DNA from: Deltaproteobacteria bacterium
GTDB lineage: Bacteria > Desulfobacterota > Binatia > HRBIN30 > JACQVA1
Direction of reading: 5' to 3'
DNA length: 64,000 bases
Assembly (NCBI GenBank): GCA_016210005.1
Contig: JACQVA010000012.1
Location: 1-64,000, forward strand
Below are positions 44,127 to 53,133 of the stretch, in pieces (the stretch's first letter is position 1; each line of letters begins with the position of its first letter). Made by a program: the position numbers and the translations under genes. The notes under the pieces are model-generated. The model searched no databases, was not told where the DNA came from, and saw only the letters and a list, made by a program, of their open reading frames with translations.

Positions 44127-45653
44127 ATGCAACCCCGCGCTCTTGCCCGGCACATCCTCGTAGCTGTTTGCTGCGGAGCCATCGCGAATCTCGCTTGGTG
44201 GGCTGTCGATGGGCTTGGTGCCCCGCTGTTCTGGGACGATACCGCCACGGTCGATTGCGCGCGCGACCTCGCTGCGCACCCGCTGCCGTCGCCCGAGTGG
44301 GGCTATGTCCTGGCGACGGGCACCCACCCGCCCTACGCGTACATCGTCCATTGGCTGATCTACTACCTGTGGCCAGCTCACTTCGTCGGTCTAGCACACG
44401 CTTGGCAACTGCTGATGCTAGCAGTCCTCTGCGGGGCTGCCTTTTATGTCTGTGAAGCCACCAGCGGTCGAGCCAGCGCTATCCTGGCCCTGGGCCTGTT
44501 CGCGTCGTGGCCGATCGTGCCGGCGGCTGCCCGCCAGATCGTCAACGACTTGCCCGTTGCCACCTTCGGGCTGCTGGCGTTGGTGTTGTGGTGGCGTGGC
44601 CATCGGCGTTGGGCGGTGGTGTGCTACGGAGTGGCGTGCTCTTTGAAGCTGACGGGGGTCGGCTTCTTGCCCGCGATGTTGTGGCTGAACCGTCGCCATC
44701 CCGCCGCGCATCCCCGCCGGGTTGCCTTGATCATGGGCGCGCTCAGTCTGCTGCCGGTGTTACCGATACTCGTCGGCCTGTTACAGGGGAACCCGAGCCC
44801 GAATATCGGCACCTACCAGCGCAGCTTGAGCGCCTCAGCAACTACGCTTTGGGGCCTAGTCAGACTGCCGGTAGTCGGCGCGCTGCGCCATCTTCTCGAG
44901 CTGTGTGTCTATGATGGGCGATGGGCACTATCGCTGGCTATCGTATTCCCTCTAGCCGGCTGGCTCCGCGCCGGAAGAGGAAGCCAGGGGGGCGCGTCTG
45001 CCGGCGCCGGCGGGCGTGAGCAGAGGCAGGTCATTGTTCAGCCTCTTGCCCTGGCGATGATCGGAGTCCTGTTCGTCGCAACGGTGTTTGGGGCAGTGAG
45101 CCTGCAGCGCTACTTGGTGCCACTGGCGATGCCCGTGGCGTGGCTGACCGCGCTGTGGCTGCTCCAGAGCCGGTCGTCGGTTTCTGCTTTGTGCGCGGCG
45201 GCCGCGATCGTGCAAGGGGTTTTGATATCGCACGATCTGGCCCCCGGGCTATACGGTTACGAAACCAAGATCGCCGCTAAGATCCCGGGCTTCGGCCGTG
45301 GAATCGACAGCAAGCCGGCATGGATGAAAGAATTCGTCGAGACCCAAGGGGAAGCGATCAAGTTCCTGCAAGCGAACGGGAGCGCGGCAAGTATCGGCGC
45401 CGACTGGCCGGCGCATTTCGCTCTCAGCGAGCCGGCGTTCGGCTACGTCGAGACGGCGTTGGATGTGCAGTGGTGGAAACCGGGCGAGCCTACCGGTGGG
45501 CTGGAGATCGTGTGGGTGGACGTGTGGAAGAGCGGTCTTGTCCCCGTGGAGCACGAATGGCGGCGGGAGTTCGGCCGGCGCTATCCGGTGGTTCTCTTCG
45601 GACTCAGAAACGGCAGCCTAACGGAGCGCGTACAAGCGGAGGAACGCACATGA
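44127..45653 (+). CDS. GT-C (family 39-like) membrane glycosyltransferase
   Basis: This 508-residue protein has roughly ten membrane segments. The first periplasmic loop has the paired acidic residues LFWDDTATVDCARDL, and then THPPYAYIVHWLIYYLW, which is the arrangement of ArnT/PMT-type enzymes using polyprenyl-phosphate sugars. A soluble C-terminal part of about 130 residues follows. It likely adds a sugar to the glycan or a lipid on the periplasmic side, with the GT2 at 49948 a possible maker of the lipid-phosphate donor. Its stop overlaps the rfbF start. Confidence 0.82.
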   Translation: MQPRALARHILVAVCCGAIANLAWWAVDGLGAPLFWDDTATVDCARDLAAHPLPSPEWGYVLATGTHPPYAYIVHWLIYYLWPAHFVGLAHAWQLLMLAVLCGAAFYVCEATSGRASAILALGLFASWPIVPAAARQIVNDLPVATFGLLALVLWWRGHRRWAVVCYGVACSLKLTGVGFLPAMLWLNRRHPAAHPRRVALIMGALSLLPVLPILVGLLQGNPSPNIGTYQRSLSASATTLWGLVRLPVVGALRHLLELCVYDGRWALSLAIVFPLAGWLRAGRGSQGGASAGAGGREQRQVIVQPLALAMIGVLFVATVFGAVSLQRYLVPLAMPVAWLTALWLLQSRSSVSALCAAAAIVQGVLISHDLAPGLYGYETKIAAKIPGFGRGIDSKPAWMKEFVETQGEAIKFLQANGSAASIGADWPAHFALSEPAFGYVETALDVQWWKPGEPTGGLEIVWVDVWKSGLVPVEHEWRREFGRRYPVVLFGLRNGSLTERVQAEERT

Positions 45654-46489
45654 AACTGGTCATCTTCTGTGGCGGTCTTGGCACCAGGTTGCGAGAAGAG
45701 ACGGAATTTCGGCCCAAGCCCTTGGTCGATATCGGTGGGCGCCCGATTCTCTGGCACATCATGAAACTCTACGCCCACTACGGGTTTCACGAATTCATTC
45801 TCGCTCTGGGTTACCGCGGCAACATGATCAAGCAGTACTTCCTCAACTACGAGGCGATGAACAACGACTTCACCATTTGCCTCGGGCGCCACAACACCGT
45901 CAATTACCACGGTGCCCACAACGAGCAGGACTTCTTGCTGACGCTGGCTGATACCGGCGCCCACACGATGACAGGGGGGCGCTTGCGGCGGCTGCAGGGG
46001 TACGTCCATGACAGCACATTCATGGTGACCTACGGCGACGGGGTTGCCGATCTCGATGTCCGGGCACTCCTCGACTTTCATCGTGCCCATGGCCGCATGG
46101 CCACCGTGACTACGGTTCGTCCGACCTCGCGCTTCGGCGTAGTCGACACCGACGCGGCGAGTCGCGTCTTGTCTTTCAAAGAGAAGCCAGACGTGGACGG
46201 CTGGGTCAGTGCTGGCTTCTTTGTCTTCGAGCGCGGCGTGTTCGACTACCTCGGCGGCGATGACTGCGTGTTGGAGCAACAGCCGCTGGAGCAGCTGGCG
46301 CGGGAAGAACAACTCATGGCCTATCGCCACGACGGCTTCTTCTACGCGATGGATACCTATCGCGAGTACCAGTACCTCAATGAACTGTGGAGCAGCGGCA
46401 AGGCCCCGTGGGCGGTGTGGTCCTCCGCCCCACGACTGCGTTGGACAGCCGAATGGAACAGTGTCTCCCAGACCAGCAGGCTCCAATGA
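45650..46489 (+). CDS. rfbF: Glucose-1-phosphate cytidylyltransferase
   Basis: The product has 279 residues from the ATG at 45650, with GGAGG upstream and a 4-nt overlap with the previous gene. It begins [21 protein letters not shown], the CTP-binding signature of Rfb[15 protein letters not shown] and [17 protein letters not shown] follow, with the usual [22 protein letters not shown] near the end. It makes CDP-glucose. The last 18 or so residues extend beyond typical RfbF and read into the next start region, giving a longer tail. Confidence 0.95.
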   Translation: MKLVIFCGGLGTRLREETEFRPKPLVDIGGRPILWHIMKLYAHYGFHEFILALGYRGNMIKQYFLNYEAMNNDFTICLGRHNTVNYHGAHNEQDFLLTLADTGAHTMTGGRLRRLQGYVHDSTFMVTYGDGVADLDVRALLDFHRAHGRMATVTTVRPTSRFGVVDTDAASRVLSFKEKPDVDGWVSAGFFVFERGVFDYLGGDDCVLEQQPLEQLAREEQLMAYRHDGFFYAMDTYREYQYLNELWSSGKAPWAVWSSAPRLRWTAEWNSVSQTSRLQ

Positions 46490-47598
46490 ATAGTGCGTTC
46501 TGGACCGATCGTCCAACCCTGGTCACCGGCGCAACCGGCTTGCTCGGCAGCTGGTTGGTCCGCCGGCTGCTCGCGGCCGGGGCTCAGGTGGTCTGTGTCA
46601 TTCGCGATTGGGTGCCGCAATCCGAGCTGGTGCGCAGCAATTTCCTCGACAGCGCGACGGTCGTGCGCGGCGACGTCTGCGACCAGGTCCTTCTCGAACG
46701 GGCGTTGGGTGAATACGAGATCGACACCGTCTTTCACCTCGCGGCACAAACCATTGTCACGATCGCGAACCGCAACCCCGTCTCCACCTTTGCCAGCAAC
46801 ATTCAGGGGACCTGGGCACTCCTGGAGGCGTGCCGGCGCAGTGCCACTGTCGGGCGCGTGGTTGTAGCCTCGTCGGACAAGGCATACGGCGACAGCAAGG
46901 AGCTGCCGTACACTGAGGACGCCCCACTGCAGGGCCGGCACCCGTACGATGTGAGCAAGTCGTGCGCGGATTTGATCGCCCAAAGCTACGCCGTGACCTA
47001 TCGCCTCCCGGTCGTGATCACGCGCTGTGGCAATCTATATGGAGGCGGCGACCTCAACTGGAACCGCATCGTTCCGGGCACGATTCGCTCGCTCCTGCGC
47101 GGCGAGCGGCCGGTCATCCGCTCAGACGGTAAACAGGTGCGGGACTATTTCTACGTGGAGGATGCAACGGCGGCGTACATGCTGCTGGCGGAGCGGTTCG
47201 CCACCAGCCCAGATCTGGCCGGCTTGGCGTTCAATTTCTCCAACGAGCTGCAGCTCACGGTGCTGGAGCTGGTGCAGCGGATCCAATCATCGCTGGCCTC
47301 CGGTCTCGAACCGCTGATTCGCAACCAGGCCAGCAACGAGATCCCCCGCCAGTATCTCAGCGCGGCCAGGGCCCGTGAGCTGCTCGGATGGACGCCGCTG
47401 TTCACCCTCGATCAGGGCCTGGATGCCACCATCGACTGGTATCGACGATTCTTCGGCGACACGGGGCAGCAGCAGGCGCCGGCGGCACAACCGGCACGGA
47501 CACTGCGCAGCAGCGCCCACCAACGGTCATTCGCAGGCGCCGATTCGCGGAGCGCGTCCGCTCGGCATGAGCGCAATCCCGATGCTCGAGACAACTGA
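46486..47598 (+). CDS. rfbG: CDP-glucose 4,6-dehydratase-like SDR
   Basis: The product has 370 residues and its ATG overlaps the rfbF stop. The NAD loop is [12 protein letters not shown]. Catalytic Ser/Asp-Lys region ASSDKAYGD and YDVSK match the 4,6-dehydratase clade, and HRGNLYGG-like [12 protein letters not shown] follows. It should convert CDP-glucose to CDP-4-keto-6-deoxyglucose. The last 40 residues are a low-complexity Ala/Arg/Ser tail, and the final 32 bp overlap the next gene. No RfbH (3-dehydrase) is present, so 3,6-dideoxysugars are not expected. Confidence 0.92.
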   Translation: MNSAFWTDRPTLVTGATGLLGSWLVRRLLAAGAQVVCVIRDWVPQSELVRSNFLDSATVVRGDVCDQVLLERALGEYEIDTVFHLAAQTIVTIANRNPVSTFASNIQGTWALLEACRRSATVGRVVVASSDKAYGDSKELPYTEDAPLQGRHPYDVSKSCADLIAQSYAVTYRLPVVITRCGNLYGGGDLNWNRIVPGTIRSLLRGERPVIRSDGKQVRDYFYVEDATAAYMLLAERFATSPDLAGLAFNFSNELQLTVLELVQRIQSSLASGLEPLIRNQASNEIPRQYLSAARARELLGWTPLFTLDQGLDATIDWYRRFFGDTGQQQAPAAQPARTLRSSAHQRSFAGADSRSASARHERNPDARDN

Positions 47599-48910
47599 AG
47601 TCACCTGGTGCGAGGTCTGCGGCGGCGCCGGCCTGATCTCGGTGTTGGATCTCGGTAGCCATCCCCTGTGCGACGATCTGGTTCGGGTCGGCGACGCACG
47701 CCTCTGCCGGGAGTACCCCATCGAGATACTCTTTTGCGAGCGCTGCGCCACCGCGCATCAGCGCTTCCAGGTGCCTAATCGCGAGCTGTTCCGGAAGTCG
47801 TATCACTACCGATCGCGTTTTACCGCGGACGTGCTGCGAGGAATGGAGGCGCTGGTGGAGTCCTGCGAACGGCAGCTCGGGCCGCTGAACGGCAAGCTCG
47901 TGCTGGACATCGGTTGTAACGACAGCAGCCTGCTGGATGTCTTTGCGCGCAAAGGATGCCGGACAATCGGCATCGAGCCGACCGGCGCCTGTGCCGACGG
48001 GCTCAATCGCGGTCACCAGCTTTACAACGCGTTCTTCACCGAGGAGTCGGCTGAGGTCATTCTCCGAGATCATGGCTGTCCTGATATTATTACGTTCACA
48101 AACGTCTTTGCTCATATCGAGAACTTGCCCGGCGTTATTCGCGCGTTGAAGATGCTGATGTCTGCCAAGACCGTTCTTGTCATCGAGAACCACTATCTCG
48201 GAGCCATTCTCGATCGTAGCCAGTTTGACACCTTCTACCACGAGCATCCCCGGACCTACAGCGTGTGCTCATTCTTGCACATCGCCAGGAGCTTGGAGAG
48301 CGGCGTGGGCGCAGTAGAGTTCCCGTCCCGCTACGGTGGCAACATCCGAGTCTTCATGGGGCAACGATTTCCGGACCGGATCGGCCCCGCAGTGGCCGCG
48401 GCGCTGGCGAACGAGGCGTCGTTCGTCCAGCGCTTTGCTGACCTGCGGGCGAACGCGTCGAGCTGGAGGACCATCGCCGGCCGGCGCCTGGTGTATCTGG
48501 TCGCTAAGCACGGGCCGCTTTCCGCGAAGGCGTTTCCCGGCCGGGCGGCGATTCTTGTCAAGATGCTGGCGCTAGACGAGGCTTCGATCGCCGTCGTCTA
48601 TGAGAAGCCCGGATCGATGAAGATCGGGCATTATCTGCCGGGTACGAGGATACCTATTCGATCAGATGAGGAGTTGTTTGCGCTCGCAACCAAGCCGCCG
48701 ATCATCCTCAATCTGGCATGGCACATCTCAGGCGAGATCAGGCAGTATCTGAGCGAGCACCGGTATCGGGGAGAGGTCGTCGACATCTTGGATCCCAGCG
48801 ATCTTCCCATCGACCCGGCTTCGAGACGGCCGCCGCGCACCCCGCTGGATCTGAGCGGGGTTGATGAGCGCTCTGACTTGGCAAGTCCACCGTCTCTCAG
48901 CAGGAGGTAG
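47567..48910 (+). CDS. Sugar C-methyltransferase (NovU/TylC3/EvaC type)
   Basis: The product has 447 residues from the ATG at 47567; an ATG at 47582 is also possible. The N-terminal zinc site is CEVCGG and CERCAT. The central SAM domain has [15 protein letters not shown]. The C-terminal C-methyltransferase domain includes YHEHPRTYS, equivalent to the catalytic YHEH of this family, and a second Rossmann region. Members methylate carbon 3 or 5 of 4-keto sugars. With RfbF/RfbG upstream, the expected substrate is CDP-4-keto-6-deoxyglucose, giving a branched sugar. Confidence 0.9.
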   Translation: MSAIPMLETTEVTWCEVCGGAGLISVLDLGSHPLCDDLVRVGDARLCREYPIEILFCERCATAHQRFQVPNRELFRKSYHYRSRFTADVLRGMEALVESCERQLGPLNGKLVLDIGCNDSSLLDVFARKGCRTIGIEPTGACADGLNRGHQLYNAFFTEESAEVILRDHGCPDIITFTNVFAHIENLPGVIRALKMLMSAKTVLVIENHYLGAILDRSQFDTFYHEHPRTYSVCSFLHIARSLESGVGAVEFPSRYGGNIRVFMGQRFPDRIGPAVAAALANEASFVQRFADLRANASSWRTIAGRRLVYLVAKHGPLSAKAFPGRAAILVKMLALDEASIAVVYEKPGSMKIGHYLPGTRIPIRSDEELFALATKPPIILNLAWHISGEIRQYLSEHRYRGEVVDILDPSDLPIDPASRRPPRTPLDLSGVDERSDLASPPSLSRR

Positions 48911-48912
48911 CC

Positions 48913-49905
48913 TTGTTTACGATTGTCGGGTCAGGATTCGGGCTCTACGGCTATCTTCCCGCCTTGGTCGACGGCCTCGGCCTGCCGGTGCTGCTACCGC
49001 GGAGCTATGAGCCGAAGGTGCTGGCTAGGCCCGAGCTGCGTGGATACTTGGACGCCATCCGCTGGGCTCCGGATGCGGAGGCGGCCCTAGCGGCCGCGAG
49101 CGGCGTCGTCATCGCCACGCGGCCAGCCGTCCAACGACAGATCGTTGCTGAGTGTTCGCGTCGTCCGGCGCTCGGGACCTTAGTTCTGGAGAAGCCGCTT
49201 GCTGTGCACCCGCGCGCGGCGGATGAAATCCTCGACCAGCTCCGCCGATCTGGGAAGGCCTTCCGATTGGGCTATACGTTCTTGGAGACGGACTGGGCAC
49301 GGAGCCTGATTGAGCGAAAAGAACTCGGGGGCCCCTCATGCTGCCTGCGTATCGCCTGGCGCTTTATGGCGCACCACTTCGCTCACGACGTCGCCAGCTG
49401 GAAGCGTCGTGCGTCAGAGGGCGGGGGAGTGGTGCGTTTTTTCGGTGTTCACGTCGTCGCGCTCCTTGCCCGACTAGGCTACGTCGAGGTCGGCGACTCC
49501 TCAGTCTATGGCCGGACACGCGAGGAGCTGGAGAAGTGGGAGGCAATGTTTTCGGGTCCGGGGTTGCCAACCTGCGTCGTGCAGCTCGATAGCAGATCGG
49601 TGGAACGCTGTTTCGTGATCGAGCTTGAATCCGGCGGGGTAAGCCGGCGGCTGGTGGACCTGGGCGACCCGTTTGCAATGGCCCTCCCAACGGGGCCGGC
49701 GGTTACGCTCGACCGTCGGGTCGCCGTCCTGAAACGACTGCTCGGGACGTTCCGGGCGGAAGATGCCAGTGCGTTTTACCAGCTCTACTCGCGAGTGAAC
49801 TGGCTCTGGGCGAAGGCGGAGGCCGTATCCGCTTTTTGCCCCACCGACCTCGGCTCGGGCCGACAACTCAATGAGCAGCAGCGAGTTCCTGGAACCTTGC
49901 AGTGA
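48913..49905 (+). CDS. Gfo/Idh/MocA-family sugar oxidoreductase
   Basis: The 330-residue protein starts at a TTG that has a perfect AGGAGGT six bases upstream, which decides the start. The Rossmann loop is IVGSGFGLYGY, and LVLEKPLAV carries the family EKP Lys. In the catalytic segment EGGGVVRFFGVHVVALL the His is kept but the Asp usually three residues after it is Ala. It lies 2 bp after the C-methyltransferase gene. The likely role is reducing the 4-keto group of the branched sugar. Confidence 0.85.
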   Translation: MFTIVGSGFGLYGYLPALVDGLGLPVLLPRSYEPKVLARPELRGYLDAIRWAPDAEAALAAASGVVIATRPAVQRQIVAECSRRPALGTLVLEKPLAVHPRAADEILDQLRRSGKAFRLGYTFLETDWARSLIERKELGGPSCCLRIAWRFMAHHFAHDVASWKRRASEGGGVVRFFGVHVVALLARLGYVEVGDSSVYGRTREELEKWEAMFSGPGLPTCVVQLDSRSVERCFVIELESGGVSRRLVDLGDPFAMALPTGPAVTLDRRVAVLKRLLGTFRAEDASAFYQLYSRVNWLWAKAEAVSAFCPTDLGSGRQLNEQQRVPGTLQ

Positions 49906-49947
49906 AAGCAAGAGCTGTCGGTCTCACATTTTGGGGGTAATCGCGAC

Positions 49948-51036
49948 ATGGCCAAGACCATCAGCATAGTGACGCCGTGCTTCAACGAGGAGGCATCGAT
50001 TCGCGAGTGCTACGACGAAGTCAAGCGGGTCATGGACGCGGAACTAGGTGATTACAAGCGAGAGCACATTTTCTGTGACAACTCGTCGACCGACCGCACG
50101 CTCCAGATACTGCGCGAGATCGCAGCGACGGACGCCAGCGTAAAGGTGATCGTGAATGCGCGCAACTTCGGGATCCTGCGGAGCAACTACAATGGCGTCA
50201 TGAGCGCCACCGGCGATGCGGTGATCCTGTTCATGCCGGCGGACTTGCAGGACCCGCCCGAGCTCATCGCCACTTTCGTGCGTTATTGGGAAGCCGGCAA
50301 CGAGATCGTCTACGGCATCCGCGCCCAGCGGGAAGAGAGCCTGCTGATGCGCAGCAGCCGGCGGCTGTACTACCAGCTGCTGAGCCGGCTCTCGTACGTC
50401 AATTACCCGCCCAACGTCGGCGACTTTCAGCTGGTCGACCGCCGCGTCATCGAAGCGATGAGAAGGATCGAAGACGCGCAGCCGTTCATGCGCATGATGC
50501 CGTTTGAGGTCGGCTTTCGCGCCGTTGGCGTGCCCTACACCTGGCGCGCGCGCAAGCACGGCGTCTCGCGCAACGGGTTCACTCAGCTCATCGACCAGGG
50601 CCTGAACGGGCTGATGAGCTTCAGTCACGCACCGGTACGGATGGCCCTGCTGGCTGGCTGCCTAATCTCCGGCATGAGTCTGCTATACACGGCTACTATC
50701 CTGGTCATGACCCTGCTTGGCCTGGTGCACAGCCAGGCGGGAGTGCCGACCGTGATCATTGCGATCTTCTTCTTTGGTGGAGTCCAATTGCTGTTTCTCG
50801 GCGTGATCGGGGAGTACATCCTGGCGATTTTCAATCAGGTCCGCCGCCGCCCAATCGTGTTCGAGAAGGAGCGCATCAACTTCGAACGCAGCCCGCAACA
50901 GTGGCCGGACGAGTCCCGGCTAAACCGCTTCTTGAGCGGCAGTGCGGTAGCCTCTGGCGCCGAGCCCGGGAGCTGGCCCGCTCGGGGTGCGGGCGGGCGG
51001 CGCCTGCGCCGGTGGCCCGCTGCGCCGTCATCGTAG
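49948..51036 (+). CDS. Family 2 glycosyltransferase (GtrB/ArnC/DPM1-like)
   Basis: The product has 362 residues. GT-A core motifs are SIVTPCFNEEASIRECYDEV, the DNSSTDRT segment and a DxD-like ADLQDPPELI. Two C-terminal membrane helices (about 232-260 and 268-295) follow, as in polyprenyl-phosphate glycosyltransferases. It probably builds a lipid-phosphate-sugar donor used by the GT-C enzyme encoded upstream, or transfers a sugar directly. The last 45 residues are disordered Arg/Ala/Gly-rich sequence. Confidence 0.9.
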   Translation: MAKTISIVTPCFNEEASIRECYDEVKRVMDAELGDYKREHIFCDNSSTDRTLQILREIAATDASVKVIVNARNFGILRSNYNGVMSATGDAVILFMPADLQDPPELIATFVRYWEAGNEIVYGIRAQREESLLMRSSRRLYYQLLSRLSYVNYPPNVGDFQLVDRRVIEAMRRIEDAQPFMRMMPFEVGFRAVGVPYTWRARKHGVSRNGFTQLIDQGLNGLMSFSHAPVRMALLAGCLISGMSLLYTATILVMTLLGLVHSQAGVPTVIIAIFFFGGVQLLFLGVIGEYILAIFNQVRRRPIVFEKERINFERSPQQWPDESRLNRFLSGSAVASGAEPGSWPARGAGGRRLRRWPAAPSS

Positions 51037-51119
51037 CGAGAGGCACGGCATTATCTTGCGTCACCGCGGCCGCGCGGACGGCCGCTGGCGCTGCGCACAC
51101 AACGAGCCGAGGAGGTCTT

Positions 51120-52094
51120 ATGCGATTTCTGATCACAGGTGGTGCCGGGTTCATCGGCAGTCACCTCGCGGAGTACCTACTGGGTGCCGGCGAGTCGGTG
51201 GTGGTGCTGGACAACCTTTCCACCGGCCGCTTCGACAATATCCGCCACCTCGTCGGCCAGCCGTCGTTCAGCTACTTCATCGGCTCGGTCGAGGATCCGG
51301 CGCTCCTCACTGAGGCTGGACGCCAGTGCGATGCGATCTTTCACCTGGCGGCGGCGGTCGGTGTTGAGTTGATCGTGCGCGACCCGGTGGGAACGATCGA
51401 GACCAACATCAACGGAACGGAAGCGGTGCTGCGGTTCGCGGTGCGCTATGGCAAGCGGGTGCTGGTAACCTCTTCGTCGGAGGTGTACGGCAAGACGGCC
51501 AAGCTCCCGTTTCGGGAAGAGGACGATGTGACCTACGGCGCGACCTCGCGGCCGCGCTGGGCTTATGCGATTTCCAAGGCGGTCGATGAATTCCTCGTAC
51601 GCGCCTACGTCGAGTCGAAAGGTCTGCCCGGGATCGTCGCGCGATTGTTCAACACCGTCGGACCACGGCAAGTGGGCCACTACGGCATGGTCATCCCGCG
51701 CTTTGTCGACCAGGCGTTGCGCGGCGGGCCGCTGCTGGTCTACGGCGACGGCCGGCAAACGCGCTGTTTCGCCCACGTCGCCGATATCGTCGCCGCGCTC
51801 TACGAGCTGATCCGCTTGCCGCAGCTCAACGCCGAGATCGTCAACCTCGGGGGCAAGGAGCGCGTCTCGATCCGACACCTGGCCGAGCGCGTGCGCGATC
51901 GAGTGAATCCGCGCCTCGATATCCAGCACGTGCCGTACGAGAGTGTCTTTGGCGCCTCCTTCGAAGACATGCGCGACCGCGACCCTGACCTGCAACGTGC
52001 GCGCAAGCTCATCGGCTATGCCCCCCGTTATGACCTCAACCGAATCCTCGATGACGTTATCGGCGACCGCCGGCGCGAACGCCAAGCCGCTTGA
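51120..52094 (+). CDS. NAD-dependent nucleotide-sugar epimerase/dehydratase (extended SDR)
   Basis: The product has 324 residues from the ATG at 51120, with GGAGGT just upstream. A longer frame from 50901 overlaps the previous gene. The NAD loop is ITGGAGFIGSHLAEYLL, the Ser site is VTSSSEVYG and the Tyr-Lys pair YAISK. RLFNTVGPRQ and LLVYGDGRQTRCFAHV place it among GalE/UXS-like enzymes. The exact activity (4-epimerase or UDP-glucuronate decarboxylase) cannot be told from sequence alone. Confidence 0.9.
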   Translation: MRFLITGGAGFIGSHLAEYLLGAGESVVVLDNLSTGRFDNIRHLVGQPSFSYFIGSVEDPALLTEAGRQCDAIFHLAAAVGVELIVRDPVGTIETNINGTEAVLRFAVRYGKRVLVTSSSEVYGKTAKLPFREEDDVTYGATSRPRWAYAISKAVDEFLVRAYVESKGLPGIVARLFNTVGPRQVGHYGMVIPRFVDQALRGGPLLVYGDGRQTRCFAHVADIVAALYELIRLPQLNAEIVNLGGKERVSIRHLAERVRDRVNPRLDIQHVPYESVFGASFEDMRDRDPDLQRARKLIGYAPRYDLNRILDDVIGDRRRERQAA

Positions 52095-53118
52095 GCTCGA
52101 GCCGCCGGCGGTAATTGGCGCGCCCGCCGGCACGGCGGACAGCGGTTGGGAACACACCGCGTGTGCCGTTTGCGAGACGCAAAGCGCAGAAGCGGTGCTC
52201 GTGCTGCCACATTCCGATGCCCCACGCGGCTGGACGGCAATTGTGCGCTGTACGCGCTGCGGGCTGCAGCGCCTTGATCCGCGGCCGGGAGCAGCGATGA
52301 TCAACCGCTACTACGAAGACGACTACGGCGCCTATGCCGGGCGCCGGCGCGGGCGCGTGAAGCAGGCGTTGTGGGAGCTGCTGCGGGACGTTTCCTCGAC
52401 AGCGCCCGGGTGGGGCGAGCACTTGCGCCCGTTGCGCCCGCTCGCCCGCCGGCTCGCCGCCGCGGTCTTCGACATCAATGTTCCACTCGAGGGTGCGCAG
52501 CCACTACGCGTGTTGGACGTCGGCTGCGGCTACGGCGATGTGCTGCGCTACCTTCAGTCGCGTGGCTGTCTGGTGCAGGGCGTGGATTTCGACCCGCGTG
52601 CGGCGGCGCACGGGTTGCAGCACGGCACCCCAATCCACATCGGGCGGATGCAGGACCTGGGGTTGCCGCCGGACTCGGTCGATGTGGCGATCTTGTGCCA
52701 CAGCCTAGAGCATCTTCCCGAGCCCGCACAAACCGTGGCAGCTCTGAGCCGGGTCGTGAAACCGGGCGGGCGCGTGCACATTGCCGTACCCAACGGACGA
52801 GCAGTGGGCTTGCAGCAAGAAGGGGAGGGGTGGGGCGCCTTGTTCCTCCCGATTCATTTCTGGTTCTTCGATGCTGCTGCTCTTACCGCTCTCCTTGGCA
52901 AGCATGGCTTCAGAGTGGCCTCGGTTGGCTACGCCACGCTGTGGCGGAATCACTGGCAGCTGTGGCGCTCCCGCGTGCGCGGGAGCGGGCGTGCTGCGGT
53001 TGCACTTCAGGCATGGCGTTTCTGCCTCCGCTCCCTCTGCGATCGAGAGGGGGGCGATGTCGTGCGGGTTACGGCGGTGAAACTGGTCTCAGCAGCAGGC
53101 GGCGTGTGCGCCGTCTGA
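52051..53118 (+). CDS. SAM-dependent methyltransferase with N-terminal zinc ribbon
   Basis: The product has about 355 residues from the ATG at 52051. Several in-frame ATGs exist (52018, 52030) and the start is uncertain; all overlap the epimerase gene. The zinc ribbon is CAVCETQ and CTRCGLQRLDPRP, followed by motif I VLDVGCGYGDVLRYL and CHSLEHLPEPAQTVAAL. This architecture is common in polysaccharide loci for O-methylation of sugars. A C-terminal hydrophobic, Arg-rich region may touch the membrane. Confidence 0.87.
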   Translation: MTLSATAGANAKPLELEPPAVIGAPAGTADSGWEHTACAVCETQSAEAVLVLPHSDAPRGWTAIVRCTRCGLQRLDPRPGAAMINRYYEDDYGAYAGRRRGRVKQALWELLRDVSSTAPGWGEHLRPLRPLARRLAAAVFDINVPLEGAQPLRVLDVGCGYGDVLRYLQSRGCLVQGVDFDPRAAAHGLQHGTPIHIGRMQDLGLPPDSVDVAILCHSLEHLPEPAQTVAALSRVVKPGGRVHIAVPNGRAVGLQQEGEGWGALFLPIHFWFFDAAALTALLGKHGFRVASVGYATLWRNHWQLWRSRVRGSGRAAVALQAWRFCLRSLCDREGGDVVRVTAVKLVSAAGGVCAV

Positions 53119-53133
53119 GGGCGAGTTGCGGTG

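Noticed and set aside
45581-46516. A 311-codon minus-strand frame opposite rfbF.
   Set aside because: rfbF has all CTP-transferase motifs, and the antisense product is featureless.
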